Part shown: one piece after another, positions 15,968 to 25,116 of the stretch
Layout of the letters: each line of letters starts with the position of its first letter
Position numbering within the stretch: position 1 is the first letter of the stretch
Source of the DNA: Granulicatella balaenopterae
GTDB lineage: Bacteria; Bacillota; Bacilli; Lactobacillales; Aerococcaceae
Direction of reading: 5' to 3'
Length of the DNA: 61,485 nt
NCBI RefSeq assembly: GCF_900111135.1
Contig: NZ_FOGF01000009.1
Coordinates: 1-61,485 of the forward strand
Program-made: the position numbers and the translations under genes
The notes under the pieces: generated by a model
What the model was told of the DNA's origin: nothing
What the model saw: the letters and a program-made list of their open reading frames with translations, nothing else
Databases searched by the model: none

Positions 15968-17803
15968 ATGAAGTCAGCTGTAGATCTGTCATTAGTAGAA
16001 GAAATGTTGGCAAAGACGCGTGAAGAAGTCGAGAAGATGACACCTGTGAATGTGATGGTTGTTGGGAAGACAGGTGTTGGAAAAAGTACTTTGATTAATA
16101 GTATTTTTCGTGAGAATTTAGCGACGACTGGTGTAGGTAAGCCAGTAACAAAGCATCTGCAAAAGATTACTAAGGAAGGCGTTCCGATGTCTTTAGTGGA
16201 TACTCGTGGTTTGGAATTAAGCCTTATTAGTCAAAAAGAGATAACGAATGAGATTTTAGAAACACTTGCCACTGAGAAGAAAAAAGGAGTACGTGATGAG
16301 ATTCATGTTATCTATTACTGTATTCAAGCGATGACGGCTCGTATTGAGGATCCAGAAATTGAATTAATTACTAAATTGAGTCAACAAGCGCCGGTAATCA
16401 TTGTTTTAACGCAATCTTTAGGGACGCAAGCTGAGGAATTTAAGCGTTATTTAAGGGGAATGCATTTGCCGGTGCAAGCGATTTTGAATGTGATGGCGCA
16501 ACCGTATCCGATTTATGGGAAGGTGTCGGTGCCGGCATTTGGTTTGATGGATTTATTAGAAGTAACGTATGAAGTGGTTCCTCGTGAGGTGGGGGTGGCG
16601 TTAACGAATGTCCAACAAATTGATATTGAGCGTAAGGCGAAGAAAGCTCGTTTTTGGGCAACAAAATATATTGCTTCAACATTTGGTGTGGGGTTTGTGC
16701 CAGTACCGTTTTCTGATGCGGCGGTCTTAGTTCCGATGCAAGTAACGATGATGGCGCATATTACCTCGATTTTTGGGATGGAGATGGATAAATCAACCAT
16801 GACAGCTTTAGTGAGTGTGGTTGGTGGTACGAGTGGCGCAACGGTTGCTGGTAAGTTCATTACATCAAACTTATTAAAGCTAGTACCTGGAATCGGGACA
16901 GTTGCTGGTGGTGTGATTAGTGGTGTGACAGCTTCCATGATTACGACGGCTTTAGCGATGAGTTATATTGAAGTCTTAGTGGTAATGGCTCGTAAAGAAC
17001 AAAAAGGTCGTGAGGTGAATCCAAAAGAAATCACAAAATTATTAACAGTAAAATTAAGCCAACGAATCAAACAAGGTGGTAATCAATTAGTGAAGGAATT
17101 AATCGCCAATGCTACGGGAGATAATCTAACTATCGAACAAGAGAAGGAGATTAATTCTCAACAAGATTTTGACAATGGTAGCACTAGTACTACTTCATCA
17201 ACACATATTCTTAAAAATTGGGCCAAGCAGTTATCCTATAAAGTAGGTGAATTAGCATTAGTGGTTAGCAAGAATACTTTAGAAGGGACTAATTATTTAG
17301 CACAAAAGACAACTGATACCCTAGAACGCTATCAACAAAAAGCTTTGCACCAAAATGCGGTTGAACAAGAAATTGCACGTCAAGAATCTTTAAACCAGGT
17401 AGATACATTATTAGTGCAAGGAAAAGTCATAAAAGATGGGGATAATGTGGATACTTCAGGGGAAATGATGGATAACACACGCTCATCAGATAATCTGAAA
17501 GCACAATCAAGTGAAAAAGTGGCGTCAAGCGTGGAACAGTCCCACCAATCAATAGTAGACCTTATAGATAACGAAAAAACGTTGGCGAACACGGAAGCGA
17601 CGAATCAAGCAATTGGGGATAAAGAACAATCACCAAATGTTCCATCGTCAAAAGCTAAAAAAATCAGAATTGGTCAACGTGAAAAAATGACTAAAGAAAC
17701 TAAAAAGACGACAGCTTCCTTAACAAGAAAGACAAAAGTAATCGAAAACCTTACTCGCTCTATCATTCAGAAACAACGGCAAAAGCGAAATTCCAAAAAC
17801 TAA
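15968..17803 (+). CDS. Large Era-like GTPase with DUF697-type region and long charged tail
   Basis: 611 residues. The N-terminal GTPase domain has G1 GKTGVGKS (33-40), G3 DTRGLE (near 79) and a degenerate G4 (VLTQSLG, lacking NKxD). Residues ~210-340 are hydrophobic and contain FGVGFVPVPFSDAAVLVP and GIGTVAGGVISGVTASM, resembling DUF697/YcjF-type segments that associate with membranes. Residues ~365-611 are polar, Lys/Gln/Glu-rich, low complexity, and end in a very basic stretch (IIQKQRQKRNSKN). No family name for the tail is evident. Translation begins at the ATG with AGAGGGGG upstream. It stands alone. The role is unknown; possibly envelope stress or membrane association. Confidence 0.75.
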   Translation: MKSAVDLSLVEEMLAKTREEVEKMTPVNVMVVGKTGVGKSTLINSIFRENLATTGVGKPVTKHLQKITKEGVPMSLVDTRGLELSLISQKEITNEILETLATEKKKGVRDEIHVIYYCIQAMTARIEDPEIELITKLSQQAPVIIVLTQSLGTQAEEFKRYLRGMHLPVQAILNVMAQPYPIYGKVSVPAFGLMDLLEVTYEVVPREVGVALTNVQQIDIERKAKKARFWATKYIASTFGVGFVPVPFSDAAVLVPMQVTMMAHITSIFGMEMDKSTMTALVSVVGGTSGATVAGKFITSNLLKLVPGIGTVAGGVISGVTASMITTALAMSYIEVLVVMARKEQKGREVNPKEITKLLTVKLSQRIKQGGNQLVKELIANATGDNLTIEQEKEINSQQDFDNGSTSTTSSTHILKNWAKQLSYKVGELALVVSKNTLEGTNYLAQKTTDTLERYQQKALHQNAVEQEIARQESLNQVDTLLVQGKVIKDGDNVDTSGEMMDNTRSSDNLKAQSSEKVASSVEQSHQSIVDLIDNEKTLANTEATNQAIGDKEQSPNVPSSKAKKIRIGQREKMTKETKKTTASLTRKTKVIENLTRSIIQKQRQKRNSKN

Positions 17804-17918
17804 AAATCAATTAAATTATCATTAGACTAGCTGAAAAAAAGAGTTGATTTTGCTATATTTGTGGTAGAATCACCATTCATAAAATTTACTGGTATAAAAA
17901 AGAAAGGGTGTTAGATAA

Positions 17919-18413
17919 ATGAAAACGGATATAAATGAAAGTATCTTAAAACTATTAGAAAAAGATAGCCGTTTAACAACAGAAGAAATTGCTACTCTAT
18001 TAGCTTTGGAAGAGCAAGAAGTAAAAGAGCGCATTAAAGATTTAGAAGAACGCCGCGTGATTTGTGGGTATCATACTTTAGTTGATTGGGAGAAGACCGA
18101 TGATGTGAATGTTTCAGCAATTATTGAATTACGTGTGAATCCGCAACGTGGTACTGGTTTTGACCGTATTGCTGAGAAAATCTACCAATTTCCTGAAGTT
18201 GATGCTTTGTATTTGATGTCTGGAGGGTATGATTTTATGGTGCAATTGAAAAAAGCGCCTATGCGTGAGATTGCAGCCTTTGTGTCTAATCGTTTGTCAG
18301 TCATTGATGAAGTACAATCAACCGCAACGCATGTGGTATTAAAACATTATAAAGACCATGGCACAATGTTTACTGGTCCGAAAGAAAATCGTCGAATGGT
18401 GGTAACGCCATGA
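17919..18413 (+). CDS. Lrp/AsnC family transcriptional regulator
   Basis: 164 residues: an N-terminal winged HTH (residues ~5-55, EEIATLLALEEQEVKERIKD) followed by an AsnC/RAM ligand-binding domain with the VDALYLMSGGYDFMVQLK block. Such proteins sense amino acids and control their metabolism. It overlaps the following aminotransferase gene by 4 bp (ATGA), so the two are translationally coupled and the regulator probably controls that gene. An extended -10 (TGGTAGAAT) lies about 50 bp upstream. Confidence 0.92.
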   Translation: MKTDINESILKLLEKDSRLTTEEIATLLALEEQEVKERIKDLEERRVICGYHTLVDWEKTDDVNVSAIIELRVNPQRGTGFDRIAEKIYQFPEVDALYLMSGGYDFMVQLKKAPMREIAAFVSNRLSVIDEVQSTATHVVLKHYKDHGTMFTGPKENRRMVVTP

Positions 18414-19597
18414 TGGAAGAGTTTTTAAGTGATAAGATCAAACGCATTAAACCGTCTGGTATTCGTAAGTTTTTTGAGATTGCTAATGAATTAGATGATG
18501 TCATCTCTTTAGGGGTTGGTGAACCGGATTTTGATACGCCATGGCATGTACGTGATGAGGGGATTTATTCTTTACAACAGGGTAAGACTTTCTATACGGC
18601 GAATGCTGGTTTGATGGAATTGCGTCAAGAAATTTGTCAGTATATTGAGCGTAAGCAAGAAGTTCACTATGACCCGAAATCAGAAGTTGTAGTAACAATT
18701 GGTGGTAGTGAGGCGATTGATATTGCTTTACGTGCGATGCTTAATCCTGGTGATGAAGTGATTTATACCGAGCCTTGTTATGTATCGTATTTACCTTGTA
18801 TTGTTTTATCGGATGGTGTTCCGGTAGCGATTCCTTTGAAGGCTAGTAATCAGTTCCGTTTAACAGCGCAGGAATTAGAAGAGGCGATTACACCTAAGAC
18901 GAAGGTTGTTATATTGTCGTTCCCCAATAATCCAACTGGGGCTGTGATGAGTCGCAAGGATTTAGAGGCGATTAGTGAAGTGATTAAGCGTCATAATTTA
19001 GTGGTGATTTCTGATGAGATTTATAGTGAATTGACGTACAGTGAAGAGCGCCATGTGAGTATTGTGGAAATTGATGGCATGCGTGAGCGTACAGTCTTGA
19101 TTAATGGCTTTTCGAAGGCTTTTGCGATGACTGGTTGGCGTATGGGGTATGCATTAGCGCCTCACATTTTGATGCAACAAATGATTAAGATTCACCAATT
19201 TACGATTATGGCGGCACCAACAACGAGTCAATATGCGGGTATTGATGCTTTGCGTAATTGTGATGAGGATGTTAGCGAGATGCGTGAGAGTTACAATCAG
19301 CGTCGCCGTTATTTATTGAAAGAGATGGAGCGTTTAGGATTGCCATGTTTTGAACCATTTGGCGCTTTTTATATCTTCCCGAATATTTCTGAATTTGGGA
19401 TGACGTCAGAAGAGTTTGCCTCACGTTTGATTCAAGAGGAGCGTGTGGCAGTTGTGCCAGGGAATGCTTTTGGTGATTGCGGGGAAGGTTTTGTGCGTAT
19501 TTCTTATGCGTATTCATTAAGTAGTTTGAAGAAAGCTTTAGAGCGTTTAGAACGTTTTATTGTAAGGTTACGCCAGGAACAAGAAGATACCAAATAG
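18410..19597 (+). CDS. Aminotransferase class I/II (PatA/AspB-like)
   Basis: 395-residue PLP aminotransferase. The PLP lysine is in NGFSKAFAMTGWRMGYA (near residue 232), with SFPNNPTGAVM and VVISDEIYSELTY before it and the substrate-binding Arg in FVRISYAYS near the C-terminus. It is close to the N-acetyl-diaminopimelate/aspartate aminotransferases of the PatA type. The substrate is not decided. Start ATG 18410 overlaps the stop of the Lrp-type regulator, with GGTGG 7 nt upstream. Confidence 0.92.
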   Translation: MMEEFLSDKIKRIKPSGIRKFFEIANELDDVISLGVGEPDFDTPWHVRDEGIYSLQQGKTFYTANAGLMELRQEICQYIERKQEVHYDPKSEVVVTIGGSEAIDIALRAMLNPGDEVIYTEPCYVSYLPCIVLSDGVPVAIPLKASNQFRLTAQELEEAITPKTKVVILSFPNNPTGAVMSRKDLEAISEVIKRHNLVVISDEIYSELTYSEERHVSIVEIDGMRERTVLINGFSKAFAMTGWRMGYALAPHILMQQMIKIHQFTIMAAPTTSQYAGIDALRNCDEDVSEMRESYNQRRRYLLKEMERLGLPCFEPFGAFYIFPNISEFGMTSEEFASRLIQEERVAVVPGNAFGDCGEGFVRISYAYSLSSLKKALERLERFIVRLRQEQEDTK

Positions 19598-19722
19598 CAT
19601 CAATTAATGGAACTGTTTTTGGGGATATTGTATACTATAGGTAGTTATGACAGTAGCAATCATTGTTTTTTAGTAGTATCTTTGCAAGCTAATAAATGTT
19701 GAAAGTCATATTTTAGTGAGTG

Positions 19723-19764
19723 GTAGACTGTCTATCTTTTTTGAGGTGGATGGTCTATTTTTTA
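19723..19764 (+). terminator. Hairpin with T-run upstream of the ABC exporter
   Basis: TAGAC (19724-19728) pairs with GTCTA (19753-19757), inner bases also pair partly, and T-rich sequence follows. It probably ends the lrp-aminotransferase unit. It is followed by two copies of GAAAGAGCGT (19767-19776 and 19784-19793), 17 bp apart, of unknown role. Nothing else was seen in the 266-bp gap. Confidence 0.55.
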
Positions 19765-19863
19765 TAGAAAGAGCGTGTTAGAAGAAAGAGCGTATTAAAA
19801 GTAAGCTCATGTATCAGAAATAGAATGTTAACAATAGAATAGTAGGAATGGAGGGGATTTTTA

Positions 19864-21597
19864 ATGAAGATGATTTTTAAGGAGTTAAGTTTCTTCTTTA
19901 AAAGGCATAAGTGGCGTTATTTGATTGCGGTTATTAGTATGATTATTAGTAGCTTAGCAATGATGTTACCGGCTAGATTAATTGGCCGGATGATTGATAC
20001 GATTGTGAGTGGCAGCCTGACGTATGAGAGATTAGGGCAATTAGTTATTTTATTTGTGGTGGCAATTGTGGCGACTTATCTTTTTGAAGTGACTTGGACG
20101 TATTTAATCTTTGTTGGCTCGTATCAGATTCAAGGAATTTATCAAAAGAAAATGATGCATAATTTTTTAACGAAACGTTCGGGATTTTATCATAAGTTTC
20201 GTACGGGGGATTTAGTGACGCGAGCTAGTGAGGATATTCGCACTTTAGGGATGACGACGGGATTTGGTTTTTATGCGATGGTCAATTCTTTTATGATGTT
20301 GGCGGTTATTCTATTGACTATGGCGGTGACGATTTCTTGGAGGTTGACCATTGTTGCGATGTTGCCGGCACCGATCTTAGGTTTTATTGTTGCGAAATTA
20401 GGTAGTAAAATAGATGTGGAATTTTCTAAATCACAAAAGGCGGTTTCTGATTTGAATAATGATGTCTTGGAAGTGATCGATGGAACATATGTGGTACGTG
20501 CTTATGGTCAAGAAGAGGCAGCGATTGCGCACTTTAAAGAAGATTCGCAAAAAGCAGCCATTCAAAATGTGCGTGTTGCTAAGTTAAATACGGCTTTTAT
20601 GCCTATTTGTGGCTTAGCAATGATTATGAGTTTTGCTTTAGGCTTTATGTATGGTGGGATTTTAATTGAGCGTGGCGTGATTGCGGTTGGTGATATGGTG
20701 TCATTTCAAGTCTATATTGGAATGACAATTTGGCCGGTTGTCTTAACTGGGCAAGTGGTGACGGTGGTTCAACAAGGGAAAGCTTCGCTAAAACGAATTA
20801 AAGAAGTCTTAAAAGCTAGTGATGATTTAGAAGTAAGTGGTTCAAAAGTATTAGATACTGTACAAAATATGACTTTTAAAGATTTTAACTTTTCCTATCC
20901 TGGCTCTAATGATATAGCGTTAAAAGATATTAACTTAACGATTGTAGCAGGGCAAACAATAGGGGTTGTTGGTAAGACGGGTAGTGGTAAGACAACTTTT
21001 ATTCGTCAATTTATCCATCAATATCCATATAATGGTGAAAAGTTCTTAATCAATGGAGAACTAGTAACGGAATATACAATGGATTCTTATTTACAACGAA
21101 TGGCTTATGTACCGCAAGAGCATACATTATTCTCGCGTTCCATTCGAGAAAATTTATATTTAGGGAAAGATAAAGCAAGTGATAGTGAGTTATACCAAGC
21201 TTTGAACTTAGCAGCTTTTTCTGAAGGTGTCAAAGAGATGCCTAAACAATTAGACACTTTAGTTGGTGAAAAAGGTGTCAGCTTAAGTGGTGGGCAAAAG
21301 CAACGTCTTTCAATTGCTAGAGCGTTTTTACGTGATAGTGAGATTTTATTATTAGATGATGCTTTGTCGGCGGTTGATGCCAAGACCGAGCGTGAAATTA
21401 TTGAACATATTGAGCGTGAGCGTCGTGGTCGCACGAATATTATTACGTCTCATCGTTTATCGTCAATTTGTTCGGCGGATATGATTATTGTATTGGATGG
21501 CGGTCAAATTGTTGATCGTGGTACACATGAAGAGTTGCTAAGTCATAAGGGTTGGTATTATGAACAATATCTTCGTCAAGAAATGGAGGGGAAATAA
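19864..21597 (+). CDS. Heterodimeric ABC exporter, subunit 1 (LmrC/BmrC-like)
   Basis: 577 residues: six membrane helices (~15-300) then a nucleotide-binding domain. Walker A is GKTGSGKTT, the signature is LSGGQKQR, and Walker B is LLLDDALSAVD. The catalytic Glu after Walker B is Asp, the hallmark of the degenerate ATP site in heterodimeric multidrug exporters such as LmrCD, BmrCD and TM287/288. The start ATG has GGAGGGG upstream. The following ABC gene begins 1 nt after the stop, so the two form one transporter. Substrate unknown; multidrug or lipid export is typical. Confidence 0.92.
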   Translation: MKMIFKELSFFFKRHKWRYLIAVISMIISSLAMMLPARLIGRMIDTIVSGSLTYERLGQLVILFVVAIVATYLFEVTWTYLIFVGSYQIQGIYQKKMMHNFLTKRSGFYHKFRTGDLVTRASEDIRTLGMTTGFGFYAMVNSFMMLAVILLTMAVTISWRLTIVAMLPAPILGFIVAKLGSKIDVEFSKSQKAVSDLNNDVLEVIDGTYVVRAYGQEEAAIAHFKEDSQKAAIQNVRVAKLNTAFMPICGLAMIMSFALGFMYGGILIERGVIAVGDMVSFQVYIGMTIWPVVLTGQVVTVVQQGKASLKRIKEVLKASDDLEVSGSKVLDTVQNMTFKDFNFSYPGSNDIALKDINLTIVAGQTIGVVGKTGSGKTTFIRQFIHQYPYNGEKFLINGELVTEYTMDSYLQRMAYVPQEHTLFSRSIRENLYLGKDKASDSELYQALNLAAFSEGVKEMPKQLDTLVGEKGVSLSGGQKQRLSIARAFLRDSEILLLDDALSAVDAKTEREIIEHIERERRGRTNIITSHRLSSICSADMIIVLDGGQIVDRGTHEELLSHKGWYYEQYLRQEMEGK

Positions 21598-21598
21598 G

Positions 21599-23356
21599 AT
21601 GCTACAAACTATTAAACGCTTATTATCTTATATTCGCTTCGATTTAAAACGATTTATGATTGGGATTCTCTTATTATTAGTAACAACAGCAACGGCTCTT
21701 TATTCGCCATTAGTTGCTAAACAGATGATTGATGAAGTGATTACACCAGCTAGTCAGACTGGTCAATTGAATCATGGTTTATTATTTTATTTTGTGGGTC
21801 TTTATATTTTAATGAATGCTGTGTCATTTTTATGTGGTTATTTAGGGCAATATACCTTAAATAAGATGGCTAATTATTTGGTGAAGATTATTCGTGATGA
21901 AGTCTTTAGTCATGTACAAAAATTACCAGTTAAGTATTTTGATAATTTACCTGCTGGGAAGATTGTCTCTAGGATTACCAATGATACGGAAGTGGTGAGG
22001 GCACAATTTTATAATAATACTTTGGCTGTAATTTTGAATAGTACGGTTTTAGTCATTGGGGCTTATATTGCAATTTATTTATTGAATCCGTATTTGGCAT
22101 TAGGCTTATTATTTTTAATTCCTGTGATGATTGTTTGGCAATGGTTATATGCGAAGTTATCTAGCAAGTATTTAAAGGAATTACGTGAATTAGTCAGTGT
22201 AATGAATGGGAAATTAAATGAAACGATTCAAGGAATGGAAATTATTCAAACCTTCCAACAAGAGCGTCGTATGGATCAAGAATTTGCTGATACTTCCGAT
22301 CAATGGGTTCGTGAAGGTGATAAGTTTGTTCGTTTGGATTCATTAGCAGCTTGGAGTTTCCTAGCTTTATTGCGTAATACGACGATGTTGGGTGTGGTTG
22401 TCTTTATTAGTTTGAAATTTTTAAATGGAAGTTCTATTTTAACGGCTGGGATGATTTATGCTTTTATGGATTATTTAGTGCGTTTATTTGAACCATTAAA
22501 TGCTTTGGTGCAGATTTTATCTAGTTTCCAACAGTCAGTAGCAGCTGGTTCTAGGGTTTTTGAATTAATGGATGAACCTGCTTTGGAAGAAGTGGATCGT
22601 GAGTTTATGATGCAAGAGGCAAAAGTAGTGTTTAACAATGTGAATTTTGCTTATAAGGATGATATTTATGTCTTACATGATATTAATTTTGTGGCTAATC
22701 CTGGTGAGACGGTAGCTTTTGTGGGACATACTGGTTCTGGAAAGTCCTCTATTTTAAATTTATTATTTAGATTTTATGATCCAAATAGTGGTCAAATTAT
22801 AATTGATGGGCAAGATACTAAAGATTATTCACGCATATCAGTCCGTCGCGATATGGCGATTGTCTTGCAAGATCCGTTCTTATTTACAGGGACATTAGCA
22901 AGTAATATCCGCTTAAACAACGACTCGATTACGGATGAAGAGATGATAAAGGCCTTAGAAAAAGTTGGAGCTACTCATTTACTAAAAAAACATGAATTAG
23001 GACTGCATATGCCAGTGACTGAGAAGGGAAAAGAATTTTCTTCTGGTGAGCGTCAATTAATTTCATTTGCGCGCGCTTTAGTGTATAATCCTAAATTGTT
23101 AATACTAGATGAAGCGACATCGCATGTTGACTCAGAAACAGAAGCCATTATTCAAAAAGCAATGGCAATTGTATCAGAAGGTCGTACAACCTTTATTATT
23201 GCACACCGTCTTTCAACGATTATGCATGCTGATCAAATTATTGTTCTAGATAAGGGACGAATTATGGAGCAAGGTACGCATCAAGAGTTGTTACAAAAAG
23301 ATGGGACTTATGCAGTAATGTACAAAATGCAAGCAAACGCTAAATCAGAGGATTAA
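21599..23356 (+). CDS. Heterodimeric ABC exporter, subunit 2 (LmrD/BmrD-like)
   Basis: 585 residues: six membrane helices (~20-310) and a nucleotide-binding domain with Walker A GHTGSGKSS and Walker B LLILDEATSHVD with the catalytic Glu intact. The signature is FSSGERQL instead of LSGGQ. Together with the Asp in subunit 1 this predicts one catalytic and one degenerate ATP site. The reading frame is open back to 21560, but ATG 21599 follows GGAGGGG by 8 nt. It is in an operon with the oxidoreductase downstream. Confidence 0.92.
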   Translation: MLQTIKRLLSYIRFDLKRFMIGILLLLVTTATALYSPLVAKQMIDEVITPASQTGQLNHGLLFYFVGLYILMNAVSFLCGYLGQYTLNKMANYLVKIIRDEVFSHVQKLPVKYFDNLPAGKIVSRITNDTEVVRAQFYNNTLAVILNSTVLVIGAYIAIYLLNPYLALGLLFLIPVMIVWQWLYAKLSSKYLKELRELVSVMNGKLNETIQGMEIIQTFQQERRMDQEFADTSDQWVREGDKFVRLDSLAAWSFLALLRNTTMLGVVVFISLKFLNGSSILTAGMIYAFMDYLVRLFEPLNALVQILSSFQQSVAAGSRVFELMDEPALEEVDREFMMQEAKVVFNNVNFAYKDDIYVLHDINFVANPGETVAFVGHTGSGKSSILNLLFRFYDPNSGQIIIDGQDTKDYSRISVRRDMAIVLQDPFLFTGTLASNIRLNNDSITDEEMIKALEKVGATHLLKKHELGLHMPVTEKGKEFSSGERQLISFARALVYNPKLLILDEATSHVDSETEAIIQKAMAIVSEGRTTFIIAHRLSTIMHADQIIVLDKGRIMEQGTHQELLQKDGTYAVMYKMQANAKSED

Positions 23357-23382
23357 TCTCAGATAAGAAAGTAGGAATGAGG

Positions 23383-24063
23383 ATGAAGACTTTAGTAGTG
23401 ATTAGTCATCCCACCCTTGCGGAATCATCACTGCAACAATTTTTAGTATCGGCTGTTGAGGCTAAGGATTCGGTGTGTGTACGTCATTTGGAAAGTGTCT
23501 TAAAAGATTCGCCGACTGGTCATTTTGATCGAACAAGTGAACGACAAGCAGTGAAACGAGCGGATCGCATTATTTTACAATTTCCAATGTATTGGTATAG
23601 TTCGCCAGCAGTGATGAAGCAGTGGATGGATGAAGTTTTAGATATAAAATGGGCTAAACAGATTGGCTCAAAAGAAGTCGGGATTGTGACGAATATGGGG
23701 ATTAAGGAGCGCTCATACCAAGCTGGTGGACGAGAACAATTTACTTTGTCTGAATTATTGCGACCTTTCCAAGCGACGGTTAATGCTTTAGGGTGGCAGT
23801 ATTTACATGCTTTTCCAATTTATCAATTTATTTATCTAACTGAAAAAGAAAAGCAATTATTATTAGTGGACTATCAACGTTACTTAACACAAGAGCATTT
23901 TGATTCTTTTAAGGAAACGGAAGACTGGTTTAAACAGGAATTACAATTTGTGAAAAAGAACCAAAATCAAGCCATCGATTACCAACAATTAGAAGAGTGG
24001 TTAGTCGCTTGTCAGGATGAACGTTTAGAGTTAGAGATGCATCTGGAAGGGTTTGGTGATTAA
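23383..24063 (+). CDS. Flavodoxin-like NAD(P)H oxidoreductase (MdaB/KefF type)
   Basis: 226 residues with the flavodoxin-like fold of the NQO1/KefF family: KTLVVISHPTLAESSLQQF at the N-terminus, ILQFPMYWYSSPAVMKQWMD (FMN-binding) near residue 65 and GIVTNMGI near 105. Such proteins reduce quinones or act as potassium-efflux ancillary proteins. ATG 23377 has no space after AGGA, so ATG 23383 is the better start. It lies 26 bp after the ABC exporter and abuts the small gene that follows. Confidence 0.85.
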   Translation: MKTLVVISHPTLAESSLQQFLVSAVEAKDSVCVRHLESVLKDSPTGHFDRTSERQAVKRADRIILQFPMYWYSSPAVMKQWMDEVLDIKWAKQIGSKEVGIVTNMGIKERSYQAGGREQFTLSELLRPFQATVNALGWQYLHAFPIYQFIYLTEKEKQLLLVDYQRYLTQEHFDSFKETEDWFKQELQFVKKNQNQAIDYQQLEEWLVACQDERLELEMHLEGFGD

Positions 24064-24237
24064 ATGTTAGATAATGATTGGCAAGAAAGAATCGACTTAA
24101 TGATTTCTGAAAGCCAGGATTATTGTGAAAAAGCTTACATAATATCGCTTAAAGAATTATTATTAGAAGAAATTAAGCGAATCGAACAAATGAAGGGTGA
24201 ATTAGACGGTAGAATGTGGAGTCCTAAAACTTGGTAG
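24064..24237 (+). CDS. Conserved-looking 57-residue protein
   Basis: The ATG follows directly after the TAA of the oxidoreductase (24061-24063), an arrangement of coupled translation, and the frame runs to TAG at 24235-24237. The sequence starts MLDNDWQERIDLMISESQ and ends EQMKGELDGRMWSPKTW, with an amphipathic helical middle. It has good codon use for this genome and no signal peptide or membrane segment. I do not know its function. Position and composition suggest a cytosolic helper protein of the exporter/oxidoreductase operon. Confidence 0.75.
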   Translation: MLDNDWQERIDLMISESQDYCEKAYIISLKELLLEEIKRIEQMKGELDGRMWSPKTW

Positions 24238-24318
24238 TTAAAAGTTTAAAGGGAGTGGGATTTTTTGAAGAGAAAAAATCAGCTGAAATCCTTAAAAAAA
24301 ACCAAAAAAATCTTAACT

Positions 24319-24325
24319 TTGTGAA
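24319..24325 (+). promoter_or_regulatory. Rex half-site TTGTGAA upstream of rex
   Basis: A perfect left half of the Rex box, about 30 bp before the -10 TATAAT (about 24356-24361) of rex. The right half is poor, so autoregulation is only possible. The gap 24238-24440 otherwise holds an A/T-rich hairpin (GATTTTTT/AAAAAATC, near 24260). Confidence 0.3.
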
Positions 24326-24440
24326 ACAAGATACTAGTATTTTTAGTGAATAGTGTATATAATGAGTAGGTGAACTCACAAGAAATTTCTAAATAATTAT
24401 AAAGGTTAAAAGAAATAAACTAGTCGGAAGGAGAGATAGT

Positions 24441-25070
24441 ATGAAAGAAGTTGAAATTCCAAAGGCAACAGCTAGAAGATTACCAATCTATCATCGTTAC
24501 TTACGATTCTTACATGAAGCTGGTAAGCGTCGCATTTCATCAACAGAATTAAGTGAAGCTGTGAAAGTTGACAGCGCTACTATTCGTCGTGATTTTTCAT
24601 ATTTCGGTGCATTAGGTAAAAGAGGTTACGGTTATGATGTAGAATATTTATTAGAATTTTTCGGTAGAACTTTAAATCAAGACCGTTTAAAAAATGTTGC
24701 TTTAGTAGGTGTTGGGAATTTAGGGCAAGCATTATTGAATTATAATTTTTCACAAAGCAATAATGTGCGTATTAGTGCTGGTTTTGATGTATCAGAAGGA
24801 GTGGTTGGGCGCATTGTGAGTGGTGTGCCAGTATATGCTTTAGATGATATGGTCGAACAATTAAAAGTCCAACAAATCGAATTAGTTATTTTAACAGTAC
24901 CGCAAGATAAAGCGCAAGATATTGCTGATATGTTAGTAGAAGCAAATGTAAAAGGGATTTTAAACTTTACCCCAATTCGCTTGTCAGTACCTAAAGAAGT
25001 TCGTGTACAAAATGTTGACTTAACGAATGAACTACAAACCTTAATTTATTTTTTAGATAATAATCGTTAA
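24441..25070 (+). CDS. rex: Redox-sensing transcriptional repressor Rex
   Basis: 209 residues. The N-terminal winged helix ([20 protein letters not shown], residues ~33-52) is followed by a Rossmann domain with [12 protein letters not shown] (near 93). Rex binds TTGTGAA-N4-TTCACAA operators and leaves them when NADH is high, releasing fermentation genes. [17 protein letters not shown] and the C-terminal swapped helix (TLIYFLDNN) fit the family. The start ATG follows GGAGAG. An operator-like site lies ahead of adh in this window (9161-9178). Confidence 0.96.
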   Translation: MKEVEIPKATARRLPIYHRYLRFLHEAGKRRISSTELSEAVKVDSATIRRDFSYFGALGKRGYGYDVEYLLEFFGRTLNQDRLKNVALVGVGNLGQALLNYNFSQSNNVRISAGFDVSEGVVGRIVSGVPVYALDDMVEQLKVQQIELVILTVPQDKAQDIADMLVEANVKGILNFTPIRLSVPKEVRVQNVDLTNELQTLIYFLDNNR

Positions 25071-25114
25071 AAAAACTTCTGCTTTAGGGCTTATCCTAGG
25101 GCAGAAGCTTTTTT
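25071..25114. terminator. Bidirectional terminator between rex and the small membrane protein
   Basis: AAAAAACTTCTGC (25071-25083) pairs with GCAGAAGCTTTTTT (25101-25114), with an inner TAGG/CCTA stem. It serves both convergent genes. Confidence 0.9.
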
Positions 25115-25116
25115 GT

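Noticed and set aside
19608-19636. A promoter with -10 TATACT that would make a short RNA ending at the 19723-19764 hairpin
   Set aside because: No acceptable -35 or extended -10 spacing, so a separate small RNA is not supported. The hairpin more likely ends the upstream operon.
24264-24325. A 19-residue TTG reading frame rich in lysine before rex
   Set aside because: Low complexity AAA/TTA sequence with a poor start context; probably chance.
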